From the NCBI RefSeq assembly GCF_003121295.1, contig NZ_PHNC01000029.1, positions 248,001-312,000 on the forward strand: a stretch of 64,000 bases of DNA, given 5' to 3'. The notes beneath the pieces were generated by a model. That model did not search any database, was not told the origin of the DNA, and saw only the letters and a list, made by a program, of their open reading frames with translations. Shown one piece after another: positions 1 through 8,665 of this stretch. Every line of letters begins with the position of its first letter. Position 1 is the first letter of the stretch. This DNA comes from Streptomyces orinoci. Its GTDB lineage: Bacteria; Actinomycetota; Actinomycetes; Streptomycetales; Streptomycetaceae. The translations under genes were made by a program, and so were the position numbers.

Positions 1-192
1 ACCATGGCCAAGGGGCTGCGCCCGGCCGTCACCGACCAGCGCACCAAGGCGCTGCTCGGCGGGGACCTGCGTACCGCGGTGACCTACACCCGGGTCTCCG
101 AGTCGGCGGTGACGGTGCCCGCCAAGCGGGCGGGCGGGCGCGTCACCTTCCTCAACCGCATCGAGCTGCTGATCGCCGCCAGGGGCGACTGA
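1..192 (+). CDS. C-terminal end of an unidentified protein (5' truncated)
   Basis: The reading frame is open from the first base and ends with TGA at 190-192, so this is the tail of a gene that begins before the window. The ATG at 4 is probably internal because it has no ribosome binding site. The visible 63 residues are basic and end in a short hydrophobic stretch (RIELLIAARGD). I see no domain that identifies the family. The gene converges on the glycosyltransferase gene ending at 222. The short stretch between them carries several ACCGGT repeats that could fold, but there is no clean terminator. Confidence 0.55.
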   Translation, partial: TMAKGLRPAVTDQRTKALLGGDLRTAVTYTRVSESAVTVPAKRAGGRVTFLNRIELLIAARGD

Positions 193-221
193 CCCCGCTC
201 GGCACCGGTATCAGCACCGGT

Positions 222-2606
222 TCACCGGCACCGGTAGAGCGTTTCGGCCGAGTGCGCGTCACCGCCGAAGGCCGCGGCCGGGACCTTGGCGCAGGAGGAA
301 CGGACCCAGTCGGTGATGCGGGTGACGGGCGTGGCGCCGCCGCCTCCCCCTCCGAACATGGCGGCCATGGCACCGAAGCCGTCGCGCTCGCCGCCGGTCA
401 GGACATAGGTCAGCTTGCCGGTGCGCACCAGCTTCCGGAAGGCGGCCTCGGTGGGGAACGGCGCCCGGCCGCTGAACCCGCCCAGCGGCAGCACATCCGC
501 CCCGGTGGCCAGGATGTAGGGCGATGCCTGGCTCCAGCCGGTGGTGGCGAAGAGGTACTCGGCGGAGCCGCGGTGGGCGGTGGTGTAGTCCAGCAGCTTG
601 CGCTGTTCCGCGGTGAGCCGGCCGTCGCCCCGGCCGAAGCCGCCGCCTCCCGGCTTGCCGGGCCGGCCGCCGCCCTGGCCGCCCCAGGGCATCATCCGGT
701 TCTGCTTACCGCCGCCGCGGTGGCCGCCGGTGCCGGTCGGACCGACCGCGCCCATGCCGGAGCTGCCGTAGCGGGGGTTGAAGACCTGCACCGCCCAGGC
801 GCTGGGCGCGATCAGCACCGCCGCCAGCGAGGCGGCCAGGCCGGTGAGAGCCAGCCGCCGCCCGCCGGTTCCGGTCCGGGCTATCACCAGGGACACGGCG
901 GCCGCGGCACCCAGCAGCGCCACGGTGGGCGCCAGCCAGGGCAGAAAGCCGGGGAACCGGCCGGCCAGATACGCGCTCCAGGCCGCGGTGGCCGCCACCG
1001 CGCCGGGCAGCGCCCAGGACCGGCGGCCGCGGGCCCGGTAGGCCCGCCACATCAGGGTGAGGCCACCGCCCGAGAGCGCGGCCAGCGGTACCGCGATCAC
1101 ACCCATGTAGTAGGTGTGGCCGCCCACGCTGCCGGCGCTGAAGGCCAGGAAGTACATGGCCAGCCAGGTGCCCCAGAGAATGAACCCGGCGCGGGTCCGG
1201 TCGGTGCGCGGCCTGCCCCGGCGCCACAGCAGCCCGCAGATCAGGGCGATGGCGCCGAGCGGGTACAGCCACCCGGTCTGCGCGGCCAGCGCCGGACCGA
1301 ACATCTTGCCCCAGCCATCCTGCCCCCAGCCGCCGGGCCCGCCGGGTCCCCGGCCGCCTTGCCCCTGCGCGCCCGCGGCATGCCCGCCTGCGGCGTGGCC
1401 GTCCTGGGCGTAACCGCCCTGGCCGCCCTGATCCCGGCCGCCCAGGCCGTGGCCGTCAGGCGCCTGCCCGGTCGAGCCGTGACCGGCCTGTCCCTGCCCG
1501 GCCTGCCCATGACCGGCCGGCTGCTGCCCGTACGACCCGGCGGCGGCCTGCCCACGACCGGCGGACCCCTGCCCGGCGGACCGCGCCCCGGACTGCCCGG
1601 CGGACCGCTGCCCGTACGCCCCGTACGCGTCACCCGGCGCCGAAGGGGCACCCTTCGGCGCACCCGCACCCGCACCCGCACCCGCACCCGGCGCATGGTG
1701 CGCGCCCCCGCCCTGCGTCGCGCTGACGCTGCCCGTGGAGGCCGCGCTGATGCCCAGCGAGGAGAAGCGGTTGAGGAAGTTGTAGCCCACCACCATGCTC
1801 AGTGCGGAGTTGTTGGTGGTGCCGTCCACATAGGGCCGGTCCTTGGCCGGGATGAGGGTGACGGCGACCGTCCAGGACGCGGAGACCACAAGCGTCACCG
1901 CCGCCGCACCCGCCAGGTGCGTCAGTCGGCGGCGCAGCGGCACCGGGGCCGAGACCAGGTAGACCAGGGCAAGGGCGGGCAGCACCGCCCATGCCTCCAG
2001 CATCTTGGCCTGGAAGCCCACCCCGACCCAGACCGCGGCCATCAGCAGCGGGCGCAGCCGCCCGCTCTCGGCCGCCCGCTGGGTGGCCTCCGCGGCCAGC
2101 AGCAGGCAGAGGGTGAACATCGGGTCCTCGACGGCCGTGCGAAACAGGCCCACCGCCACCGGGGTCAGCAGGAACGCGGCGCAGGCGATCAGTGCCGCAC
2201 CGGTTCCGGCCCAGCGGCGGACCACCCGGTGCAGCACCAGCAGGCTCAGCACTCCCTCGATCACCTGAGGGAGAGTCAGCGCCCAGGGGTGGAATCCGAA
2301 GATCCGGGCGGAAATCGCCTGGGGCCAGAGGAATCCCGGCAATTTGTCGAGGGTGATGGAATCGCGGGGGTCGAAGGAGCCGTAGAAAAAGGACTTCCAG
2401 CTCTGCGTCATGCTGCGGACGGCGTCCGCATAGAAGGCGTGGTACTGGCTGTGGTTGATCCCCCAGGCATAGAGCACGGCCGCCGCCGCGGTCATGGCCC
2501 AGAGCGCCGGTCGTGCGTATCCGGGCTGGTCCGCGGGTATTTTCCAGAGCACCCGGCGGGCAGTCACCCGCTCGGGGGCGGTGGGAGCGAGGGGAGTCGT
2601 AGCCAT
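222..2606 (-). CDS. Glycosyltransferase family 39 (PMT/ArnT-like) membrane protein
   Basis: A 794-residue polytopic membrane protein of the GT39 family, which transfers sugars from polyprenyl-phosphate donors on the outer face of the membrane. Evidence is the N-terminal hydrophobic segment followed by the acidic loop FYADAVRSM, the segment SITLDKLPGFLWPQA typical of actinobacterial members, and many predicted membrane helices to about residue 280 and again from about 435 to 610. Residues about 290-430 form a very long Gly/Ala/Gln/His-rich low-complexity insert, and a second Gly-rich patch lies near 630-665. The C-terminal soluble part is typical of the family. The acceptor cannot be told from the sequence. 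The start is the ATG at 2606; no strong ribosome binding site is visible. Confidence 0.85.
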   Translation of the reverse strand: MATTPLAPTAPERVTARRVLWKIPADQPGYARPALWAMTAAAAVLYAWGINHSQYHAFYADAVRSMTQSWKSFFYGSFDPRDSITLDKLPGFLWPQAISARIFGFHPWALTLPQVIEGVLSLLVLHRVVRRWAGTGAALIACAAFLLTPVAVGLFRTAVEDPMFTLCLLLAAEATQRAAESGRLRPLLMAAVWVGVGFQAKMLEAWAVLPALALVYLVSAPVPLRRRLTHLAGAAAVTLVVSASWTVAVTLIPAKDRPYVDGTTNNSALSMVVGYNFLNRFSSLGISAASTGSVSATQGGGAHHAPGAGAGAGAGAPKGAPSAPGDAYGAYGQRSAGQSGARSAGQGSAGRGQAAAGSYGQQPAGHGQAGQGQAGHGSTGQAPDGHGLGGRDQGGQGGYAQDGHAAGGHAAGAQGQGGRGPGGPGGWGQDGWGKMFGPALAAQTGWLYPLGAIALICGLLWRRGRPRTDRTRAGFILWGTWLAMYFLAFSAGSVGGHTYYMGVIAVPLAALSGGGLTLMWRAYRARGRRSWALPGAVAATAAWSAYLAGRFPGFLPWLAPTVALLGAAAAVSLVIARTGTGGRRLALTGLAASLAAVLIAPSAWAVQVFNPRYGSSGMGAVGPTGTGGHRGGGKQNRMMPWGGQGGGRPGKPGGGGFGRGDGRLTAEQRKLLDYTTAHRGSAEYLFATTGWSQASPYILATGADVLPLGGFSGRAPFPTEAAFRKLVRTGKLTYVLTGGERDGFGAMAAMFGGGGGGATPVTRITDWVRSSCAKVPAAAFGGDAHSAETLYRCR
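1661..1690. repeat. Hexanucleotide tandem repeat (CACCCG x5)
   Basis: Five exact copies of CACCCG lie within the glycosyltransferase gene and encode an alternating Gly-Ala tract in its low-complexity insert. Being a multiple of three, copy-number change would lengthen or shorten the tract without shifting frame. Confidence 0.9.
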
Positions 2607-2734
2607 GCGCAGCAGTCTTGGCCACGGCCGGCGGAATCCCGTAGGGAATTCGGCCGCTTCAAGGAACTTCTCATGAGAAGCGGAGGAACCCTTTACGGTC
2701 CTGAGCTCCCCTTGGAATTACCCGGTGGAATTCA

Positions 2735-3463
2735 TTACCGCCCGATCGGCCAGGCGGCGTGGTGCTCATGGTCGGGCCGCTCCCCCGCGTACTGGGCGCA
2801 GGCGTCGGTCAGCGCCTCCAGCAGGGTCAGCGGGTCGGGCAGCGGCCGCTCGGGGCCATGCAGCCAGGCGACCCGCTCGCCGTCACCCGGCAGCGTGGAC
2901 GGGGGCAGCAGCACATAGCTGCCCCGGCAGTGCCAGCGCAGGCCCGGGTGCTCGTCCATGGTCTCTGGGTGGCAGTCCAGTTCGCAGGGCCACCACTCGT
3001 CCTCGTCGTCCGGGGTGCCGCGGGTGGCGGTGAAGAACAGCATCCGGTCCGGGGCGACCGTGGCCACCGGGCCGACCTCCACCCCGGCCGCGGCCAGCCG
3101 CTCCAGCGCCTGCCGGCCGGCCTCCGCCGGAACGTCCAGCACATCGTGGGCGATTCCGGTGGCGGTGATGAAGTTGGCCTCCGGCTGGCCGCGCAGCCAT
3201 TTGGTGAGCTTCTCGGTGTCCGTGGTGGCCAGCGTCTGCCAGGCGAAGGAGACCGGGTGGCGGCCGGGGGTGGGACAGCCGATGCGCTCACAGGAACAGC
3301 CGTAGCCGGACGGGTGCGCGGCGGGCGCCAGCGGGAAGCCGGCGGCGGCCGCGGCCAGGAGCAGTTCCTCGCGGGCGGCCGCACTCGCCGCCCCCGTGCC
3401 CGAATCGCCCGACCCGTTTCTGGGGCGGCGCAACCACTGGGAGAACCTGCCCTTGCGTTCCAT
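2735..3463 (-). CDS. Bifunctional DNA primase/polymerase N-terminal domain protein
   Basis: A 242-residue protein resembling the stand-alone Prim-Pol domain proteins common in Streptomyces. Typical features are the opening AAAAGFPLAPAAHPSGYGC, a Cys pair (CSCERIGCPTPGRHP), the central TATGIAHDVLDVP segment, and GSYVLLPPS near residue 195, which corresponds to the last core strand. There is no helicase or C-terminal primase domain, so it is unlikely to be a plasmid replication protein on its own. Its role in chromosomal Streptomyces genomes is unclear. The start is the ATG at 3463, preceded by a GGGGATAG-like site. Confidence 0.75.
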   Translation of the reverse strand: MERKGRFSQWLRRPRNGSGDSGTGAASAAAREELLLAAAAAGFPLAPAAHPSGYGCSCERIGCPTPGRHPVSFAWQTLATTDTEKLTKWLRGQPEANFITATGIAHDVLDVPAEAGRQALERLAAAGVEVGPVATVAPDRMLFFTATRGTPDDEDEWWPCELDCHPETMDEHPGLRWHCRGSYVLLPPSTLPGDGERVAWLHGPERPLPDPLTLLEALTDACAQYAGERPDHEHHAAWPIGR

Positions 3464-3586
3464 CTATCCCCTCACCGACCTCGACCGCGCTCTTCGCTCA
3501 ATGCTGCCACCATCCGCGGGCCCGTGTGACCGCCGGGCGCACCCGGGGGTGTGACTCGGGCCGCTTCCACCGGGATTCGGGGCGGT

Positions 3587-4195
3587 TCAGCCGTGGGCGA
3601 GGCCGCGCAGGGTGAGTTCCACCACCGCGTCGGCGTACTCATGGGTCAGCGGGAGGGTGCGCAGCAGCCAGCGGTGGGTGAGCGGGCCGGTCAGCAGTTC
3701 CAGGGCGGTGCGCGGGTCGATGTCCGGGCGGATGTGCCCGGCTTGCTGGGCCCTGGCCAGCCGCTGGGCGTAGAGCCGCAGCTGGGGTTCGAGGATCCGC
3801 TCCACGAAGTGGGCGCAGACCTCCGGGTTGACGATGGACTCGGCGGCCAGTGCGCGGTACGCGGCGTCGAAGCGGGGGCTGTTGAGCTCGTCCACGGTCG
3901 TCCGGAGCACCAGCTTCAGATCGGCCTCCAGGTCGCCGGTGTCCGGGAGCTCGGTCTCCCCGGCGGCCGCCTCCTCGCCCAGCGCCGCGAAGGCGTCCAG
4001 CAGTACGGCCGCCTTGGAGGGCCACCAGCGGTAGATCGTCTGTTTGCCCACGCCCGCGCGGGCCGCGATGGCCTCGATGGTGAGCCGCTGGTAGCCGGTC
4101 TCGCCGACGAGTTCGAGGGCCGCATCGAGGATGGCGCGCCGGGAGCGCTCGCTGCGCCGGGAGGCGTCGGGGGCGGTCTTGGGGCTGGGGGTCAT
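3587..4195 (-). CDS. TetR/AcrR family transcriptional regulator
   Basis: A 202-residue TetR-type repressor. The helix-turn-helix is clear near residues 18-62 (AILDAALELVGETGYQRLTIEAIA, then AGVGKQTIYRWWPSKA), followed by a ligand-binding domain of the TetR_C class with the RFDAAYRALAAE and PEVCAHFVERIL helices. I chose the ATG at 4195; the frame is open much further upstream, but that stretch runs antisense through the dimethylargininase gene. It is divergent from dimethylargininase, and a perfect palindrome lies 27 bases upstream of its start, so it probably represses itself and may control the neighbour. Confidence 0.88.
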   Translation of the reverse strand: MTPSPKTAPDASRRSERSRRAILDAALELVGETGYQRLTIEAIAARAGVGKQTIYRWWPSKAAVLLDAFAALGEEAAAGETELPDTGDLEADLKLVLRTTVDELNSPRFDAAYRALAAESIVNPEVCAHFVERILEPQLRLYAQRLARAQQAGHIRPDIDPRTALELLTGPLTHRWLLRTLPLTHEYADAVVELTLRGLAHG

Positions 4196-4221
4196 GCGGG
4201 ACAGGGTAGCGGCGACTGAGC

Positions 4222-4238
4222 CGAGACGGTTCGTCTCG
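4222..4238. promoter_or_regulatory. Candidate TetR operator
   Basis: The 17-base sequence CGAGACGGTTCGTCTCG is a perfect inverted repeat with 7-base arms and a GTT centre, the size and symmetry expected for a TetR-family dimer. It lies between the tetR start (4195) and the dimethylargininase gene (4382). That the adjacent TetR binds it is inference from position. Confidence 0.65.
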
Positions 4239-4367
4239 AACGCCACCGGCCGGAGCGATGCACGCGGCGAGCCGGGTGTAAACCACCCGTACGGTTCATG
4301 CGCACAGGTCGCCGACCGTGGACCATTTGGGCACGCACGAACCTCACATCCGTGCCCCAACGCCACT

Positions 4368-4375
4368 GGGAGGAG
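4368..4375 (+). promoter_or_regulatory. Ribosome binding site that sets a TTG start
   Basis: GGGAGGAG lies 6 bases before TTG at 4382. This supports the TTG codon as the true start of the dimethylargininase, rather than the upstream in-frame ATG at 4298, which has no comparable site. Confidence 0.7.
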
Positions 4376-4381
4376 CGCTAC

Positions 4382-5185
4382 TTGCGTACCGCAACCCCGC
4401 GCCGCTACCTGATGTGCCCGCCCACCCACTTCCGGGTCACCTACTCCATCAACCCCTGGATGGATCCGGCCAAGCCCGTCGATCTGCCGCTCGCCCTCAC
4501 CCAGTGGGAAGAGCTGCGGGACCGCTACCGGGCGCTGGGCCACACCGTCGAGGAGCTCCGGCCGCGGCCGGACCTGCCCGACATGGTGTTCGCCGCCAAT
4601 GGCGCCACCGTGGTGGACGGCCGGGTGCTGGGCGCCCGCTTCGCCCACCCCGAGCGGGTTCCCGAGGCCGCCGTGCACCTGGAGTGGTTCCGCGCCCATG
4701 GCTACCGCGAGGTGCGCGAGCCGGAACACATCAACGAGGGCGAGGGCGACTTCGCCGTCACCGCCTCCTATCTGCTGGCCGGCCGCGGCTTCCGCAGCAG
4801 CCCGCTCTCCCACCCCGAGGCCCAGGAGTTCTTCGGCCGCCCGGTGATCGGCCTGGACCTGATCGACCCCCGCTACTACCACCTGGACACCGCGCTGTGC
4901 GTGCTGGACGGCGACGAGGTGATGTACTACCCCGGCGCCTTCTCCCCCGGCAGCCGCGCCGTCCTGGCCCGGCTCTTCCCCGACGCCCTGATCGCCACCG
5001 AGGCGGATGCGGCGGCCCTGGGACTCAACGCGGTCAGCGACGGCCGCCATGTCCTGCTCCCCCAGGCCGCGGTGGGCCTGTTCGCCCCACTGCGCCAACG
5101 GGGCTTCGAGCCCATCGGAATGGACCTCGGCGAACTGCTGAAGGGCGGCGGCAGCGTCAAGTGCTGTACGCAGGAGCTGCGTTGA
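4382..5185 (+). CDS. Dimethylargininase (amidinotransferase fold)
   Basis: A 267-residue enzyme of the DDAH/arginine deiminase superfamily, expected to hydrolyse methylated arginines to citrulline and methylamines, or to act on a related guanidino substrate. Family marks are RRYLMCPPTHF at the N-terminus, INPWMDP, the substrate-binding DMVFAANGA, the acidic EGEGDF, the histidine in YYHLDTALCVL, and GGGSVKCCTQEL at the extreme C-terminus, where one cysteine should be the nucleophile. The TTG start gives the usual family length. The gene stands alone, divergent from a TetR repressor. The ornithine aminotransferase gene that often accompanies it is not in this window. Confidence 0.87.
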   Translation: MRTATPRRYLMCPPTHFRVTYSINPWMDPAKPVDLPLALTQWEELRDRYRALGHTVEELRPRPDLPDMVFAANGATVVDGRVLGARFAHPERVPEAAVHLEWFRAHGYREVREPEHINEGEGDFAVTASYLLAGRGFRSSPLSHPEAQEFFGRPVIGLDLIDPRYYHLDTALCVLDGDEVMYYPGAFSPGSRAVLARLFPDALIATEADAAALGLNAVSDGRHVLLPQAAVGLFAPLRQRGFEPIGMDLGELLKGGGSVKCCTQELR

Positions 5186-5249
5186 GAAAGCGGTGTTGAG
5201 CACGCTCGGGCGCCGCCGTGACGCCGCGGACGTCTGCGGGGGCGCGCCA

Positions 5250-5714
5250 TCAGGGGCGCGGGGCGGCTGCACCATGCGGCTCCGCCGCGTGAGCGCGACC
5301 ACATACGGACGGCCCGCGCCCGACAACGCACCACATGCGCCCGCACCCGCACGGCTGGGGACGGGGCCCGCGGGCCCCCTTCCGCCCGCACCGGCCCAGT
5401 GCGACGGCCGACAGCCCCAGCGCGAAGACACCACCGACAATCCCGGTGAAGTCCCAGCCGACGACCGGCTTGCCGTATATCAGGGCCACCAAGAGCACGG
5501 GCGAGCTGGGCAGCCACAGGGACACGGCCGTCAGCCATCCCGCCCGCCCGGGCCGGCTCCACCCCCAGTACAGGGCGAGAGCGCACATCAGCAGCCCGGG
5601 GAAGAAGAAGACCAGCGCCATCCCCGTGAAGCCCATGGCCAGGAGCACATACCCGCAGACCGGCAACCAGCACCCGGAAAGGATCAGCAGCCCCACCCGT
5701 GCCGCTATGCCCAC
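5250..5714 (-). CDS. Small hypothetical membrane protein
   Basis: A predicted integral membrane protein with about four hydrophobic segments in its first 110 residues (for example VGLLILSGCWLPVCGYVLL and TGIVGGVFALGLSAVAL). The last 45 residues are Cys-, Arg- and Pro-rich and look unlike a folded domain, so the tail may be poorly conserved. The GTG start at 5714 overlaps the 3' end of the Rsm22 gene by 10 bases, so it is probably co-transcribed. I do not recognise a family. Confidence 0.6.
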   Translation of the reverse strand: MGIAARVGLLILSGCWLPVCGYVLLAMGFTGMALVFFFPGLLMCALALYWGWSRPGRAGWLTAVSLWLPSSPVLLVALIYGKPVVGWDFTGIVGGVFALGLSAVALGRCGRKGARGPRPQPCGCGRMWCVVGRGPSVCGRAHAAEPHGAAAPRP

Positions 5715-6691
5715 GCATCCCCCCAGTCCGCATCCCGCGCCGCGCGGTAGCGCTCACCGTGCCGCTTGGTCACCGTCTCACGGACCAGGCCGTCCTCGGC
5801 GGTGCACAGCTCCAGCAGCACCTGCCCCTTGCGGATCTGCGGGCGGCGGACGATACGGGAAGCCGCTTCCGGCAGCGGCTCCTCCCGGATGGCCGCCACA
5901 TAGGAGAACTTCTCGTCCTCATAGGCCAGCGAACCGCCCTTGACCTGCCGGTGCAGCGAGGACCTGCTGACCCGGGCGGAGAAATGGCACCAGTCGGTGC
6001 CCTCCGCTATCGGGCAGCCGGCGCTGTGCGGGCACGGGGCCACCACCCGGAACCCGGCCGCGATCAGCTGCTCGCGGGCCTGGATGATCCGGGCGTACCC
6101 ATCCGGCGTGCCGGGCTCGACGATCAGCACCGCGCGGGCCCGGGCAGCCTGGGCGGTGAGCGCCCGGCGGCCGTCCTCGGTGAGCTCGTTGAGGACATAG
6201 GAGACGGTCACCAGGCCGGTGTCGTCCGGGATGCGCAGCTCATCGCCGATGGTCTGGCGCCGCCACTGGACCCCGGCCAACTCCGGGACATCCCGGGCCA
6301 GTTCGGCGCCCAGTTCCAGCGCGGGCGCGGCCCAGTCCACCACGGTGGTCTGCGGCCCGCCGGGCCAGGCGGCGGCGACCGCCCAGGTGGCGGCGCCGGT
6401 GCCGCCGCCGAGATCGACATGGGTGGCGGGCGCCCACTCCGGCAGCCGGGAGCGGAAGGCCGCCAGCGCGGACCGTACCGCTTCGAAGGTGGCCGGCATC
6501 CGGTACGCGGCGTACGCGGCCACATCGGAGCGGTCGCGCAGCACGGGCGTATGGGTGGGAACGCGCCCCCGGTAGTTGGCGATCAGCCGGTCAACGGCCT
6601 GGGCCGCCTGGGTGGGCGGCAGTCCGTCGAGCAGTCCGGCGAGCGCGGCGCGCAGCTTCTCACCGGTCGGAGCGGTGTGGGGGGCGTGCAT
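5705..6691 (-). CDS. Rsm22-family small-subunit ribosome assembly factor (methyltransferase fold)
   Basis: A 328-residue protein of the Rsm22/METTL17 family, a degenerate SAM-methyltransferase fold linked to small ribosomal subunit assembly. Motif I is visible as HVDLGGGTGAATWAVA near residue 93, then TVVDWAAPALELG and VSYVLNELTEDGR. The family cysteines are present: CPHSAGC and DWCHF around residues 220-240 and a further cysteine in LLELCTAEDG. In the mitochondrial homologue METTL17 the equivalent residues hold a 4Fe-4S cluster. The ATG at 6691 is used; upstream codons overlap the MFS gene. It sits between an MFS gene and a small membrane protein in one apparent operon. Confidence 0.82.
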   Translation of the reverse strand: MHAPHTAPTGEKLRAALAGLLDGLPPTQAAQAVDRLIANYRGRVPTHTPVLRDRSDVAAYAAYRMPATFEAVRSALAAFRSRLPEWAPATHVDLGGGTGAATWAVAAAWPGGPQTTVVDWAAPALELGAELARDVPELAGVQWRRQTIGDELRIPDDTGLVTVSYVLNELTEDGRRALTAQAARARAVLIVEPGTPDGYARIIQAREQLIAAGFRVVAPCPHSAGCPIAEGTDWCHFSARVSRSSLHRQVKGGSLAYEDEKFSYVAAIREEPLPEAASRIVRRPQIRKGQVLLELCTAEDGLVRETVTKRHGERYRAARDADWGDAWA

Positions 6692-6701
6692 TGGGCGAAT
6701 T

Positions 6702-8009
6702 TTACGGGTTCGCCGACTCGGCCGGCTCCGCCCCGGCGCCGTCCGTACCCTCCCCGCGTCCCCAGGGCCGGCACAGCGCGCCGAAGCAGAGTACGGCCGC
6801 CAGCGCACAGCCCAGCTGGACGGCGGCCATCGGCACCGCCGTGCCCTCACCGGCGATCCCCACCAGCGGTGAGGCGACGGCGCCCAGCAGGAAGGTGGAG
6901 GTGCCCAGCAGCGCGGAGGCGGAACCGGCCGCGTCCTTGGCCCGCATCAGCGCCTGGGCGTTGGTGTTGGGCATGGCCAGGCCCATGGCGGACATCAGCA
7001 CAAACAGGCCGGCGGCGATGGCGGCCAGCGGGGCCCGGCCGAGGATCCCGGAAGCCATCAGCAGCAGGGCGGCGGCGGCCAGGGTGATCACCGCCAGGCC
7101 GAAGCCCAGCGCCTTGTCCAGGCTGACCCGGCCGACCAGCAGCTTGCCATTGATCTGGCCGACCGCCACCAGGCCCACCGAGTTGAGTCCGAAGAGCAGG
7201 CTGAAGGTCTGCGGGGAGGCGCCGTAGATGTCCTGCACCACAAAGGGCGAGGCGGATATGTAGGAGAAAAGGGCGGCGAAGGCGAAGCCGCCGGAGAGCA
7301 GATAGCCCAGGAAGATCCGGTCGGCCAGCAGGCCGCCCATGGTGCGCAGCGCCTGCCCCACCCCGCCCGGCCGGCGCCGCTCGGGCGGCAGGGTCTCCGG
7401 CAGCCGGGCCCAGACCAGCAGGACCAGGGCGGCGCCCACGGCGGTGAGGACCACGAACACCCCACGCCAGTCGGTGAGTTTGAGGATCTGCCCGCCGATC
7501 AGCGGGGCAATCACCGGCGCCACGCCGGAGATCAGCATCAGGGTGGAGAAGAACCGCGCCATGGCCACCCCGTCATAGAGGTCGCGGACCATGGCCCGGG
7601 CGATCACGATGGCGGCGGCCCCGGCCAGCCCCTGGACCAGCCGGAAGGCGACCAGCGCTGCGGTGGTGGGCGCGAAGGCACAGGCGGCGGTGGCCAGGAC
7701 ATAGATCACCAGACCGGTCAGCAGCGGACGGCGACGGCCCCATTTGTCGCTCATCGGCCCCACCACCAGCTGGCCCAGCGCCATGCCCAGCAGACAGGCG
7801 GTCAGGGTGAGTTGGACGGTGGCGGCCGGGCTGCCCATGGAGTCGGTGACCTCGGGCAGCGCCGGCAGATACATATCCATCGACAGCGGTGGCAGCGCGG
7901 TCAGCGAGCCCAGTGCGAGGGTGACCAGCAGGCCGGTGCGCCGGGTCCGGTCGGGGACGTCCGGCGCCACCTCCCGGGGCCCGGCCTGAGTGCGGCCTAT
8001 GTCCGTCAT
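6702..8009 (-). CDS. Bcr/CflA family drug:proton antiporter (MFS)
   Basis: A 435-residue major facilitator transporter with 12 predicted helices. The Bcr/CflA signature is clear: LGSLTALPPLSMDMYLPALPEV in helix 1, then the motif A loop GPMSDKWGRRRPLL and RLVQGLAGAAAIVIARAMVRD in helix 5. This subfamily exports drugs or small metabolites such as bicyclomycin, chloramphenicol or cysteine; the substrate here is unknown. The start at 8009 has a GGAGCAA ribosome binding site. It probably leads an operon with the Rsm22 gene, which begins 10 bases after its stop. Confidence 0.88.
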   Translation of the reverse strand: MTDIGRTQAGPREVAPDVPDRTRRTGLLVTLALGSLTALPPLSMDMYLPALPEVTDSMGSPAATVQLTLTACLLGMALGQLVVGPMSDKWGRRRPLLTGLVIYVLATAACAFAPTTAALVAFRLVQGLAGAAAIVIARAMVRDLYDGVAMARFFSTLMLISGVAPVIAPLIGGQILKLTDWRGVFVVLTAVGAALVLLVWARLPETLPPERRRPGGVGQALRTMGGLLADRIFLGYLLSGGFAFAALFSYISASPFVVQDIYGASPQTFSLLFGLNSVGLVAVGQINGKLLVGRVSLDKALGFGLAVITLAAAALLLMASGILGRAPLAAIAAGLFVLMSAMGLAMPNTNAQALMRAKDAAGSASALLGTSTFLLGAVASPLVGIAGEGTAVPMAAVQLGCALAAVLCFGALCRPWGRGEGTDGAGAEPAESANP

Positions 8010-8251
8010 GTATTGCTCCTGGGTTGCGAGACCCTCATGCTGTCATGGGCACCGCCGAGAGACGGCTGTTACCCGGGCAATAGATCACCTCGGCCGGGCC
8101 CATTGCCGCTCCCGCCCGGACAAGGCCGCATCAACTTCCCATACGCATCAAAGAAATTCGTTCGAGAAACCTGCAACCAGAAGCCCACGTTGCTCGTGTT
8201 CCTCAACGAAGGCCCAAGAACGGGCCAGTCGGGCTTATAGGGAGGAATGCC

Positions 8252-8665
8252 ATGAACCGTGCACACCGCCTCGCCATATCCGGTGCTCTCGCCGCCGCCC
8301 TGATCGGTGGCACGACCGCGGCCGCCGTCGCCGCTCCGGCCCCCGCCGCTGCGGCCGCCCACACCGCTCCGGCCGCCGCGAAGCCCGCCACCAAGCCCGC
8401 CCTCACCGCCCAGGCGAGCATGGGCACGGTCAAGGCCTGGCAGGAGTTCCGGGTCACCGGCAAGGCGTCCGGCATCAAGGCCGGCACCACGGTCACCCTG
8501 CAGCAGAAGCAGGGCACCAAGTGGGTCTCGCTGCCCGCAAAGGTCGCGGTCAACAAGAATCTGAGCTACTCGATGCGCGTCAAGCTGGGCATCAAGGGCA
8601 AGAACGCGCTGCGGGTGACCGGCGGGGGCGCGGTCTCCCCGGAGTTCACCGTCACCGTCCGCTGA
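8252..8665 (+). CDS. Small secreted protein with Ala-rich signal region
   Basis: A 137-residue exported protein. The Sec signal peptide is evident (MNRAHRLAISGALAAALIGG then an Ala-rich stretch to about residue 45). The mature part of about 85 residues is predicted to be beta-rich (VKAWQEFRVTGKASG, TTVTLQQKQGTKWVSLP, and a final SPEFTVTVR), resembling an Ig-like or bacterial surface beta-sandwich. There are no cysteines or catalytic motifs. The start has a strong GGGAGGAA site. The Lys and Gln content differs from its more Arg-rich neighbours. The function is unknown. Confidence 0.75.
   Translation: MNRAHRLAISGALAAALIGGTTAAAVAAPAPAAAAAHTAPAAAKPATKPALTAQASMGTVKAWQEFRVTGKASGIKAGTTVTLQQKQGTKWVSLPAKVAVNKNLSYSMRVKLGIKGKNALRVTGGGAVSPEFTVTVR

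Noticed and set aside
252..2918. Long plus-strand frame of 888 codons
   Set aside because: It is antisense to the glycosyltransferase gene and arises from high GC content; it has no ribosome binding site or family resemblance. The same applies to the long frames at 26299-29529 and 33328-36162.
4298..4381. Upstream ATG for dimethylargininase
   Set aside because: The extra 28 residues are not typical of the family and the ribosome binding site fits the TTG at 4382.
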